In this document: positions 35,694 to 46,049 of the stretch, one piece after another
Numbering within the stretch: the stretch's first letter is position 1
Layout of the letters: every line of letters starts with the position of its first letter
DNA from: Paramecium octaurelia
Taxonomy: Eukaryota; Ciliophora; Oligohymenophorea; Peniculida; Parameciidae
DNA length: 64,000 bases
Assembly: GCA_905182995.1 (NCBI GenBank)
Contig: CAJJDP010000012.1
Span: 590,606-654,605, forward strand
Direction: 5' to 3'
Notes under the pieces: model-generated
What the model was told of the DNA's origin: nothing
Database searches by the model: none
Seen by the model: the letters and a program-made list of their open reading frames with translations, nothing else
Translations under genes and position numbers: made by a program

Positions 35694-36473
35694 CTTAATT
35701 ACAAAATATAATTTATATTTTATGTCTTAAAACTCTTTTTTAATGCATTTTATTAATCTTGTAGAAGATTCTCAAAATAAATTAAATCAAAAATATGCTG
35801 TAAGATTAAAGTAATTTAGAAATACATGATAAATACAAAATATTCATTTTAATCTGTTCCAAAATCTATTAGATTGTATTTTTCAGTTTATGGTTTAATT
35901 ATTTTGTTAAGAATCATTAAAAAACAAATGGAAAATAACAATAATCAAATAATAAATTAAATCTTAAAAAGAAATACTAAGATGAGATATTAATTAATCT
36001 AACAGCATTTTCCCTTTTTATTTAATCCCTATAATTAGTGTGACTTAATTTAGTCGAAATATTCTGTGATTTTTAAATTATCATAAATTTTCTATTACTT
36101 TCAACCTTTTTATAATTTTTACACAGAATATTATTTTTTAGTAAGGTCATTTAATCATTGATCTAAAAATAGTTTTGCCTTACTATCAGTATTAAGAATA
36201 ATGAAAACTTAAAGTTTATTCCATATCATCTAATTAAATAATGGGTAAAATCGATCTTTATAAAACTAATACATTATTTTGCAATTGAATTCAATTTATT
36301 ATTCAATAGGTAACTTCTAAATTAATAATTGATATTTTTTGAATTAGCTCTACTATTATGATTTTAATATTTTAAGTTTAGGGCTGTTAATAATAAAGTT
36401 AGGAATTATGTTAACTATCTTGATTAATAAAATATTAGGTATTTATATATTAATTATATTTTGAATTTGCAAT
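35694..36473. other. AT-rich divergent intergenic region
   Basis: About 780 bp of very AT-rich sequence between divergent genes (small acylated protein on minus, Rab on plus). Only short low-complexity open frames exist in any frame. I see no RNA gene or repeat array; presumably promoters and UTRs. Confidence 0.5.
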
Positions 36474-37226
36474 ATGGACAATCCAAATAATGAGGATTAC
36501 TCTGACTTCTTTAAAGGTAATCAAGTCTGAAAATTAGATCAGTTGTGTTAGTAGGCGATGCTGGAGTAGGTAAAACACATTTAATGACCAGGTAATTATT
36601 TATACAACAACAGATATGTGAAAGGCTGCCTACCAAAAAATGCTGTACCCACCATTGGGATTGAGTTTGCTGGAAAGACAGTCACTTTATAAAATGGCAA
36701 AAAGGTTAAGGCATAAATTTGGGATACTGCTGGCCAGGAAAGGTACAGAGGAATCACAAGCACGTATTAGAATAAAATTTATTCAGTCATTTTCGAAAAG
36801 CAGGAGGAGCTTTAGTTGTTTATGATGTAACAAAAGAGAAGACATTTGAAAGTGTTGTTAAGTGGATGGAAGATTTGCGATATTAGGCTGAACCAGATGT
36901 GGTTATAATGTTAGTCGGTAATAAAATAGACTTAGTTGAAAACAATGGAAGTGCAAGGTTCTTATATTTGATTATGCATAGAAAGGTTTAAAAAGAAGAT
37001 GCTAAAAATCTTGCATAGCAGCATAAAGTGTTGTTTGAAGAATCAAGTGCTGTCACAGGTTAGAATGTTGGATAATGTTTCGATAGATTGCTATAAGGTT
37101 TTAATTGTCTTATCATTAGAAATGTACAAAATTAAATCATTAACTCCTGGATAGGACAACCCTAATTAAGGCCTTTCATTAAACAATTAAAATCCGTCCT
37201 AAAATCCTGACAACTGCAAATGTTGA
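36474..37226 (+). CDS. Rab-family small GTPase, prenylated -CKC end
   Basis: Membrane-traffic switch. Five tiny introns: 36517-36542 (26, CAG), 36592-36613 (22, CAG), 36764-36786 (23, CAG), 36958-36981 (24, TAG) and 37098-37119 (22, TAG). After splicing the G motifs are in order: G1 VVLVGDAGVGKTHLMTRY, effector PTIGIEFAGKTV, G3 WDTAGQERYRGITS, G4 LVGNKIDL, G5 ESSAVTG. The C-terminus ends DNCKC, a geranylgeranyl CxC motif. WDTAGQERYR and the overall length of about 205 residues fit Rab; the subfamily is uncertain. Start ATG 36474; stop TGA 37224. The complete set of motifs makes this the best internal proof of the intron rules here. Confidence 0.88.
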
Positions 37227-37469
37227 CAATCCATATATTATATATTAAATCAATTTTATAATAAGTGATCCTTTTATTCACGTCCCTTTAATTCCATATC
37301 TACTTACAATATTAAGTGTGTTTTGATAATCTTTAAATTTTATATATTTTAACAAAAGATACATATCAATAATCAAGGACATAAAAATATGTTAGAAGCT
37401 CAATTCATATATCTCTCTCATCAAATCCAAAGATCTGCCTATCCTGAAAATGTCCTCGCTCTCAGTTGT

Positions 37470-38060
37470 TCACTCATATATAGAGATAATAAAAATAGTT
37501 TACTTTGAATCTTTCATAAAATGGTTGTTTCTAATTATGAATGCAATTTTATACTAGTAATGAAGATAATATAGTGTTTGACTTTAAAATTGCTTTTTTG
37601 CGATCATATATATCTTGATATCCATATATCCTTGATATTGTTTGCTGAATAATTTATACATGCTAATTTCAATTGTAAAAATGGTTCCGTCCTTCAGTTC
37701 ATTAGGTTTATAATTATCAAATTAGATAAAAGATAACATAATGAAATGATATAAGACATATTCTAATTGTTGTTAATTGATTTTGATTCTAAAACTTTAG
37801 TAGTTATTTTCTATTTCCTTAGCAACGAGCCTTTCATGAATCTAACTAAAAATCCTTAAGATATATTGGTGAATAATATTTTAAATTTGTCCACATGAAT
37901 TAAAAAGAAAAATAAATTACATTTTAATCTGTAACAGATAAATATTTTGGATCTAAATGAAAATAGTAGCGCAAATTCTATTTATTCAAATTTTTAATAG
38001 TCAACTTTTCTTCATCTAAATAGATTAATAAAAATACATTTATTAATATGGAAGATCTCT
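37470..38060 (-). CDS. Uncharacterised protein, 5' boundary unresolved
   Basis: Ends at TGA 37470-37472 (ISIYE). The C-terminal exon reads KPNELKDGTIFTIEISMYKL and YQGYMDIKIYMIAKKQFQSQ, then IAFIIRNNHFMKDSK. An upstream exon in another frame has LTIKNLNKQNLRYYFHLDPK and YLKDFQ. These are plausible beta-rich coding segments, but exon joins between 37690 and 38060 were not all solved and no convincing start was found. No family recognised; spacing suggests 170-200 residues. Confidence 0.38.
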
Positions 38061-38586
38061 AAAAATATTCATGAAAATAAATTCATATCCTGGAAATCCT
38101 AAATTCTAATTAATTTAGAACAATTAATTGGTGCAATAATTTTATTCCAAAAGTAGCTTATTTAAATAAGATAAGTATTTCAATATTACTGATAATTTTA
38201 GTGAGAAACAATAAAACGAATTTTAATTACCATGTTTAATGAAATATCTTAATATTATTTCTTTAATTTATCAATAATATCATCTCTAATCATAAATGTT
38301 ACACATTTTTATGAAATATTCAGTCATTTTCAATAATGGTATTGTATTTTTTAATATTTCCAGTTTAATTCATTTATTAAAGCTATATGTTGTCTTTGTT
38401 TTAAAAATACTTTTCGAATAAAAGAATCAAGAAGGAGAGATACTAACATTTATGCTTTTATAATAATTCAATCTAATATTGAATATATTAATATTCATGA
38501 TAGAATTATAAAAAATACTTCATTAATTAAATTGAAGTGTTTCATTTATTTTTAATATCATCAAATATTCAAATAATAAATAATAA
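38061..38586. other. AT-rich spacer, no gene seen
   Basis: About 525 bp, mostly A/T with scattered short open frames on both strands and no start, splice or motif evidence. It lies between divergent genes and probably holds promoters. Confidence 0.45.
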
Positions 38587-39144
38587 ATGAACTAAATATA
38601 TGATTTGATGCAGATTATCAAAACCTCTTAATAAAGGGGGCAAGAATTAATGATAGATTCATTTGTAATTGGATATCTCTTTGGGAAGGGAAATTTAAAA
38701 AATAAAGAGGATTTATAAATATTTATAGAATAACTAAATGATATTAAGCATAGAATAGATGTAGGCGATTTATTTCCTTCTTCTAGAGATGAGCTCATTT
38801 TAAGTCGTTTAGGAAATTTGTCTATGTTAATTAAGGGTGAGAATAATAATGATAAATACAAATAATAATAGAAAAAGAAATAAGGAAAGGGTAAAGGAAA
38901 GACAAATATTTTGGCTTAGACAACACCTATAAATCCTTAAACAGATCTAAAGGATTAAAATGAATTGAATTAGTTTTAAGAGGAGGATACTGAAAAGTAA
39001 TAGATCTAAATGAATTCTAAGAAACCCAAAACTTAGCAACCTTAAAAGTAGGGTGTGTAAACAAGATAATAAATAGCCTAATAATAAAAAAAAGAATAAC
39101 AAAAAGACGAGTAACAAAAGGACGAATAACAGAAAAATGAATGA
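38587..39144 (+). CDS. Uncharacterised protein with K/Q-rich tail, 185 residues
   Basis: Single exon, ATG 38587 to TGA 39142. Residues 1-95 are a compact helical region (MNQIYDLMQIIKTSQQRGQE, VIGYLFGKGNLKNKED, DIKHRIDVGDLFPSSRDEL). Residues 95-185 are low-complexity Gln/Lys/Glu with a basic KKKQGKGKGKTN block and a terminal repeat of QKDEQ/QKNE. The ordered N-terminal half suggests a real small domain, unrecognised. It is convergent with the next gene, with stops 18 bp apart. Confidence 0.55.
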
Positions 39145-39162
39145 AAATACATATCAAATATA

Positions 39163-40444
39163 TCACATACTAGTTGTTAAATTTAGTTGATTTTCCATAT
39201 ATTAATAGGATTGTCGTTTATTTTATATAGATATCTGTGTCGATTGTTTTTTTTGAAAATAATTGGGCTTAATTAGTTATTGACTTAATCTTTTTTAAGA
39301 AGTATCCACATCTGTTTTCAATTTCTAAGGTGTTGTATTTGTTTTTGGTCTTAATTTAGCTTAATCAAGAGTATTAGTGATATTGGTAATTGTATTCTCT
39401 ACCGTCGAATATTTACTAATTGACTAAAATATTGATGATTTATGAATATACTTAATTATCAATTTTTTATAATTAAGCAGTTAAGGATTTACATTTTTAA
39501 TACAATTCTTCATTTTCTCTTTTCAATTTCTAAGATTAAATCGATTGATTACAATAATAGTATTCTTGGTGTTGTTTAAAAATTCATTTCTTGATTTTTC
39601 TAATTCTTCTACTTTTTGTTACAAATCATCCTATTATTATTGCATCAGATACTAATCCTATAAATTAAAAATATTAAAATACTCTAATGTTTTTTCTGAC
39701 TTCAGATTCATATTTCTGTAATTGCTTTTCCAAACTTAAGAATTCCGATTGCTTTTTAATTATGATATCTGTGATTAATTTTAACTATTCGCATGTATTA
39801 TTGCATTTATAAAACTTCTATTTGGTCTGATCCTCTTCACAAATCTAATTAATTTGCTTAATTTTTTTACAATATTGAATAACTTAATCAGCAACTCTTG
39901 CATAAATCTAAACAAAAAATAATTATAATAATATATCTAAGTATTTTATAAATCATCCAAATAATATGAAACCTATACAGCGTTTAATTAATCATATATA
40001 ATTAAATGTAATATATATTTAGAACATAAATTAGCATCTAAATCTTGAAATCCATGTTTTATCAACTGAATTTAATTATATATTTGTTTGTCATATATAT
40101 TCAATAATTGCCTTTATTAATAATTAGGTATTTAACCTAAAGATTTACATCAATTCTCTAAGTCGTCTTCAAACTACTTCAGCACTCTAATCTTAATAAT
40201 ATAGCATTTTTAGTTATTTCACTAAATTTTAAAACCTTTTGATGATGATGATGTCATATTCTTTTAGTTTTATCGATAATTTTTAAATAATTTAAGAAAT
40301 TGCATTAGTATTTAGATTTGTGTGTTATTTCATAAAATTATATTTGATTAAATCTAAACCTAGAATAATGATTATAAAAATCACACAAACAATATCAATA
40401 ATAAATTTAAAAGTCTTTAAAGAAATTTTGTGTTGCTCTTCCAT
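39163..40444 (-). CDS. Membrane-anchored coiled-coil protein
   Basis: Starts MEEQHKISLKTFK at ATG 40444, followed by a single transmembrane helix (FIIDIVCVIFIIIILGLDL). A long coiled-coil body is divided by small introns (CARVADQVIQYCKKIKQINQ, KKQSEFLSLEKQLQKYESEV). It ends with a Thr/Asn/Lys-rich tail (ENTITNITNTLDQAKLRPK) at TGA 39163-39165. About 390 residues if all frames join. Topology inferred: short N-terminus, one TM and a long soluble coil. No family could be named. Confidence 0.48.
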
Positions 40445-40487
40445 AGTAAAATGAATTTTTTGTTATAAAAATGAAAAAATAATTAAA

Positions 40488-42084
40488 ATGAGTGATAGTA
40501 TTGACTTCAACGATATGATAAATTAGAACAGGTATTTAATCTTTAACATACAGAAACATTTATGGTACCTAGTAACAAAAGGATGAAAGCAAGATGATTC
40601 ATAAGCCTGTGGATGATTCAAGTCTTACAATTGATAATATTCTTAAAGGAAATCAGTATGGCATTATGTGTATAACTAAGAGCATTTTATAATCCTATGT
40701 CGCTTTAAACATCATAATTGAAAGATAAAATAGAGGAAGAATCTTAGGATGAAAAGGTCAATTTTTTCTAAGAAGTTTAATTGTTAACCAAAATACCTGA
40801 AATTGTTTCATTCAATTTAATTTATAATTACAAGACAATTTTTAAGAATGAAGGCATCCCATATGAGGAAGCTAAGCATTTAGATAAAAGTATTGTCAAC
40901 AATAATGTTAGCTCGAATTAAAAGAAAAGAAAGGGAGTTAAAGGTTAGTGGAGCCTCTGTAGAAAAAGATGTTGCACCAACTAAGAAACAATATGTTAGA
41001 CTATATAAAAACCAGATATCTAAAATTTGTTTTACGGCTCCAAAAAGTCTTTCTTTGATTAGCCAACATTTAGGAAATAACACTAAATGGGAGAAGCAAT
41101 TAAAGATATAAGACTTTGGTGGATTGAGGCCTTCTTTATCAATAGTTCAAGAGAAAACCACAGGAAGATTCTACATCTATGATAACAAATTAGGAAAAGT
41201 ACATATCTTTAGTTCAGACATGTTGATTAATGACAATAAGGATAAACCTTTAGTTTCATTAAATCTGAATGAAGACAAACCTAGGTAAGATCCATTATTA
41301 TATTTAATTGAATGTGAACATGAATATTAATGGAAGAGTGTGCTGCTGGTAATAGGAGGACATCATTTATAAAGAGGAGAAAAGAAGCCTTTGAAGACTA
41401 TAAAAGTTTTTGAAATAAAAAGAAGAGAAGTTACATTAACACCTGTATTAACAATAACAATGACAAAATCGAGAATGAATCCTATAGTTTTTGATCTGAT
41501 TAAAGACAAAGGACTGATTTGGTAAGATAAGGATAATGGAGATAAGGAGAAAGTAGATGCCGAACATAGATCAGTGGATTAAAAGTACATTTTTATAATG
41601 GGTGGCAATCCGTTATTAGAGTATGAAAAAGAAACTGATCAAGAGTTGATTGAGGCTAATTAAACATGCGAATATGTTAGTTTAAAATTAATATTGGAAC
41701 ATATAGCTAGAGCTAAGCTAGTATATATAATCTAATATTTTTAAATAGTTTTCTATGACAGATTAAGCCAATTTGAGTTTGAATTTTGGAAAATTCTCAA
41801 TTGTTGATACTCTGACAATTAAGTATCAAAACATTATTGCTACTGAGAAGGTTTATAACCATTTTTATAATGCTTCTGTGACAAAAATGGTTGACGATGT
41901 ATTCAAATAAAAAGCATTAATAATTCTGGGAGGCAACACCTCTTAAACATTCTAAATTTAAGCTATTTCATTCAAATTGAATGAGATTACTTTGATTGGA
42001 TAAACAAAATAAATATAAAAACCATCTCTTATATACTCAGCTAGCAATTTAAGGTACAGTACATTAATAACAGAGATATTTTGA
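40488..42084 (+). CDS. Kelch-like beta-propeller protein
   Basis: Begins MSDSIDFNDMINQN with a 22-nt CAG-ended intron shortly after. Repeated blades carry double-glycine turns and aromatic strands: GRFYIYDNKLGKVHIFSS, LLVIGGHHLQRGEKKPLKTI, FIMGGNPLLEYEKE and ALIILGGNTSQTFQI, spaced about 50-100 residues as in Kelch propellers. It ends at TGA 42082-42084 (TLITEIF). Several frame changes before 40900 and after 41680 indicate further short introns. No BTB domain is present. A scaffold role is inference. NFU1 starts only 20 bp downstream on the same strand. Confidence 0.5.
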
Positions 42085-42104
42085 GAAGAAAGTCTTTTAT
42101 TTTG

Positions 42105-42865
42105 ATGAGACAATTAAAAAGGATCCATCACAATTATAAAACATGGAATCCAGAAGGGATACAAAAGTAGCTTGTAATTGCAGTATAATGTGATTATAAG
42201 AATAGTTTAACTTTATAATTTAAAAAATATATACAAGTTATTAATACAGGTTAAGCAAATTCCAAATCCTAAAATCCTAAATTTCTAAAATTCATTCCTA
42301 TTGGAAAATATGTTATGAAAGATGGAACCTATGATTTTCCAAGAGCAAAAGAAGCTTAATGTTCACCACTTGCCTTAAACCTTTTTAGCATAGACGGAGT
42401 CACCAGAGTATTCTATGGAATGGATTATATATCAATAGCTAAAAAAGAAGATAGTAAATGGGATGATTTGAGATCGAAGATTTTTGAATATATGTTCGAT
42501 TAATTTGAATTGAATCAAGCTGGTTCAGAGAGAAAATTCATTTATGAGGGATTCAAACAAAATCAAGACTCAATTTTTAAAGAAGATGATAGTAAAGTAA
42601 TTAAGAATTTGAAACATCGCCTGTTCAAATGATCAAAGATATATTAAATCATAGAATCAGACCTGATTTCTAAGAGGATGAATGAGATATAGTATTTCGA
42701 GAATTTAATGAATAGAAGGAAATCTTATATTTGGATAAAAAAGGATCCTGTGTAGGATGTTCTTCTACAGGAATTAAGTTAAAAAATAGATTCGAAAAGG
42801 TGCTTTGTCAAAATGTAGTTGAAGTTAAATAAGTTATTGCTGAAGATTATGTAGGATCTGATTGA
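42105..42865 (+). CDS. NFU1: NFU1-type mitochondrial Fe-S cluster scaffold, with an in-frame TGA
   Basis: Delivers 4Fe-4S clusters to mitochondrial enzymes. A basic N-terminus (MRQLKRIHHNYKTWNP) fits import. The NFU-N domain is clear: FLKFIPIGKYVMKDGTYDFP, CSPLALNLFSIDGVTRVFYG, DYISIAKKED. The C-terminal NifU domain has VQMIKDILNHRIRPDFQEDE, and the ligand motif CVGCSSTGIKLKNRFEKVL with CxxC. Two oddities: the frame shifts at 42592-42605 (a 14-nt GT...AAG segment would fix it), and TGA 42683-42685 replaces the glycine codon expected in the conserved QED-x-GD. Without readthrough the CxxC would be lost. Either sequence error or a damaged copy. Confidence 0.75.
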
Positions 42866-42891
42866 GTGTAAATTTTTAAAGATTATTTGAA

Positions 42892-45137
42892 TCAATCATC
42901 ATCAGACTGATATTCTTCTTCTTCTTCATCCATTTCATCTATTTGATCATCATTTGATTAATTGCTATACAACATTTTTAATTCATGGGCATCCTCTCTT
43001 TCATCAAAAATCAATTAGAATCTGTTATTCTCTAACATATTATCATAAAACAATAGATGTTTTTTGTTTGGTGGCCAAGTAGACTATTCTGGAGGTGGAA
43101 TTAAGGTATCGATAGATAATCTACATAATAATATACATGTATTACCTGAAGGCATTCTCTACCATGGCAGGTATAATTCTGCCTAATAGAGGAGAACTTA
43201 ATTCTAAACATGGATTGGTGTTGATTTCAATTAAGTATGGTTAGAATTTCTCATCTATCATAAAGTCTAATCCAAAAATTTCAAAGTTGTAGTTTCTTTT
43301 GTATGGCTCAATCTTATGGTATACAGATTTGATAGCATTCAAAGTAATCATTTTCAATTAGGGATATAAATCCTTATAGAAATTCAAATGCTCATTGCTA
43401 TGCCATTTATCTAGATATCTTTAGAATTCTGCAAAAGACAACTTGTTCCCATTTTCATATTTTCCATAAGCTTCACTATATTTTTAAATAGCATCATTAG
43501 TTAAATGCACATACTAATTACTAACATCTTTAATATCAAATTCTTCACTTGAAGTTCTGATGTAACCTTCTTCATACCAATAGGCTCTTATAATGTTATT
43601 TAATTGAGTTATCAAAAAGTAACATCTGATGTCAAATTTTCTTTTATTGTATAAGAACGGTTTTTCAATGTATTTTTGTATCAAATATGTAAATGGTTTG
43701 CCATTGGGATGCACTTGCCTTTTGCTGACAATTTTGTGAATTTCAGCTAAGGATTAACAAACAATGATTCCATTTCCTCTGTTGGTAAATTCTCCTGGCT
43801 TTACAATCCAGATATTGTTTCCCTTCCTTTTAAATATTTCTAAAATACTTCTATTTATAATATTCCATAAACTATTAATATGATTTGTCTTTGAGTCCAG
43901 AAACATGGAATGTGATAGGTAAATGTAGAAATAGCTCTTGCTTTGTTAATTCATAATATTTCTTCATATTATGGAACATGGCTTTCTTATTACCTAGATG
44001 GTAATTTCTCTCGATATGATTGTGAATCTAAATAATTGGATACTTTATTACTTTATTAACATTCTCAATTAGTTTTAAGTCCTTCTTTTCAGCATATTTA
44101 ATAAAACTTTAAATAGACTTTTCTAAAGATTTTAGTTCATTCACATCTTATTCTATAATTAATTTCTACAATGGATCATCAAATTTTCCAAATTTATAAC
44201 TTTGTTTATTATTTTTAGGAGATTGCTGTTGTCTTCTTGTTTTTCTTAAATCAGTAGATGTTTAAGACAATGACTTTTATCTTGTAATAAATGGATCTTT
44301 GCTCCATTCTTATAGATTCATAAATTACGGAACCTTAATTTATGTCCAAATAAAATTTAATTCCCTATTATCGGCTTCTTGATTTAAATTCCACCACCAT
44401 CTAGATTTAAATAGCTCTTTTATTAATAAACTATTGTTTCCTTTTCCAACTTTGAATTTTAACTCAGTCACATTTTCAGATGGTTAAACATAAAAATTAC
44501 TTTGTGTAGACACAATAAAAATCAAATAGTGGTAACTTAGTAATTTCATTTAAAATAACTATTCTCTACTTAATGATGAGTAATCTGTTAGTGAAAATCT
44601 GAAATTTTGATTTGTCTTCATACTTTATTATGAAATATTTTTCATTTTATTTGAAGGTGATTAATGTCTTCTCTTCTAAACTGAACGACTATACAAATCT
44701 CTTTTTTCAGCATATGATTTTGAGGTCTCTCTCTCTTTCTCTTGAGACATAGCTTTACTTCTAATAGATTATTATTCTTGTAATTTGAATGACTTGATTT
44801 GCATTCCCATTATTCTCATGTGATTCTCATGTGCAACTTCATCAATTTTCTATTACATTCCTCCTAATATATTTTATAATATAGTTCTTGTTTTATCGTT
44901 TTCAATCACATTTTTTATTTTAGAAGTTGACTTCTTTAATTCATTCATGTTTGACTTTTTTTCATCGACTAAATCATCATTACTTGTTTATAGTTTATGC
45001 TACAAATATTAGAATTTATCAATCTTCTATAAGATCAACTCCTCCTGTTTTACATCTGAAAAAACTAAACTTACAGTCCCATCCTTTTAATGAGATTATC
45101 TTCTTAAAGCTATATATTAAGTTATAATTAAATACAT
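42892..45137 (-). CDS. Tubulin-tyrosine-ligase-like (TTLL) amino-acid ligase
   Basis: ATP-grasp enzyme adding glutamate or glycine to tubulin tails. The N-terminal 180 residues are coiled coil (KQEELILQKIDKFQYLQHKL). The TTL domain then shows RWWWNLNQE, IQIHNHIERNYHLGNKKAMF, ATP-grasp segments around 43780 (IWIVKPG-like, glycine-rich), and YLIQKYIEKPFLYNKRKFDI followed by RCYFLIT. Next is GYIRTSSEEFDIKD. The C-terminus is acidic (EMDEEEEEYQSDDD), ending at TGA 42892-42894. W-W-W-N and NKKA resemble the TTLL3/8 glycylase branch, but glutamylase cannot be excluded. The start at 45137 is the first in-frame ATG; 44948 is an alternative. Confidence 0.82.
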
Positions 45138-45155
45138 TCTAATTGTTATTTCTTT

Positions 45156-46040
45156 ATGGCTTACAATGCTCTTGGTAAAGATATCTGTCTCTATTCATTT
45201 GGTCTATGTTTAGAAGGTATATGTTATATAACGATTCTTTATTATTTGTTTCTCTGTAGTTAATTATACTTATAACAGGATCTTGCAACAAAAGCAGTCA
45301 TAGGGTTAATTGGAGTAGGATTAAAAAGACTTTATATTTATGGAGTATTAGGAAATATTGTTAAATCCTCTCTTAACATTATTAAAACAGAAATTTATTT
45401 ATAAAATTAATAATAATAACTATCGAAAGCAGAATTTATTACAATTCATTATCAAAAGTCATAATTTATGGTAGAAACGAATTCATAAATCATTGAAGAT
45501 GTCAATTTAAAATAAATTATAACTTTGATAATTAAATATCAAATATAATTATAAAATATAAGTATAATATAAATAATAAATATTTTTATTAGATCCATTG
45601 TTTATAAAATTGAGAAAAATGAAATCAAAGTAGTTGATTAAGAATTGGAGGGATTAAACTATTTGTAATCAATAATTAATATTCATAATTTAATAAAATT
45701 GATTTGACATTAAAAACATAGATTTAATGAAATTGAAAATAATAATAATTAAATTACAAAACTAATCAATCACCAGAATATACAAAACATAGCAGTTACA
45801 GATCGAAGTCCACATCCGAAATTAAAATCATCTTAACCATTTTAACTTAAAGGATAAGCTTTCAAAACCATCATCTATTAGGAGGAAAAGAATTCTAAAG
45901 TTTATTCTAAATTTGGTTCATAGATTTAAAATTCAGTTGTCAGCCCATTTTTCAATTAAAGTTCTAAATACAAAAATGAAAAGAGATTCGACAACTTAAA
46001 TTATGAAGCTGGAATCATATAAGATAAAAAGCTAAATTGA
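45156..46040 (+). CDS. Uncharacterised protein, exon structure uncertain
   Basis: Starts MAYNALGKDICLYSFGLCLE 18 bp from the divergent TTLL start, then ATKAVIGLIGVGLKRLYIYG and a Gln/Ile-rich helical body to about 45700. A last coding-like segment (NIAVTDRSPHPKLKSSQPFQ, then EKRFDNLNYEAGIIQDKKLN) ends at TGA 46038 in another frame. The middle needs introns that I could not place firmly; one of 31 nt ending TAG near 45592 is possible. The glycine-rich hydrophobic segment suggests membrane association. No family recognised. Confidence 0.4.
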
Positions 46041-46049
46041 TAAAATAAA

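Noticed and set aside
42105-42193. Kelch-like frame extending into the NFU1 start (same-strand overlap)
   Set aside because: The unspliced Kelch frame already ends at TGA 42082-42084, leaving a normal 20-bp gap, so no overlap is needed.
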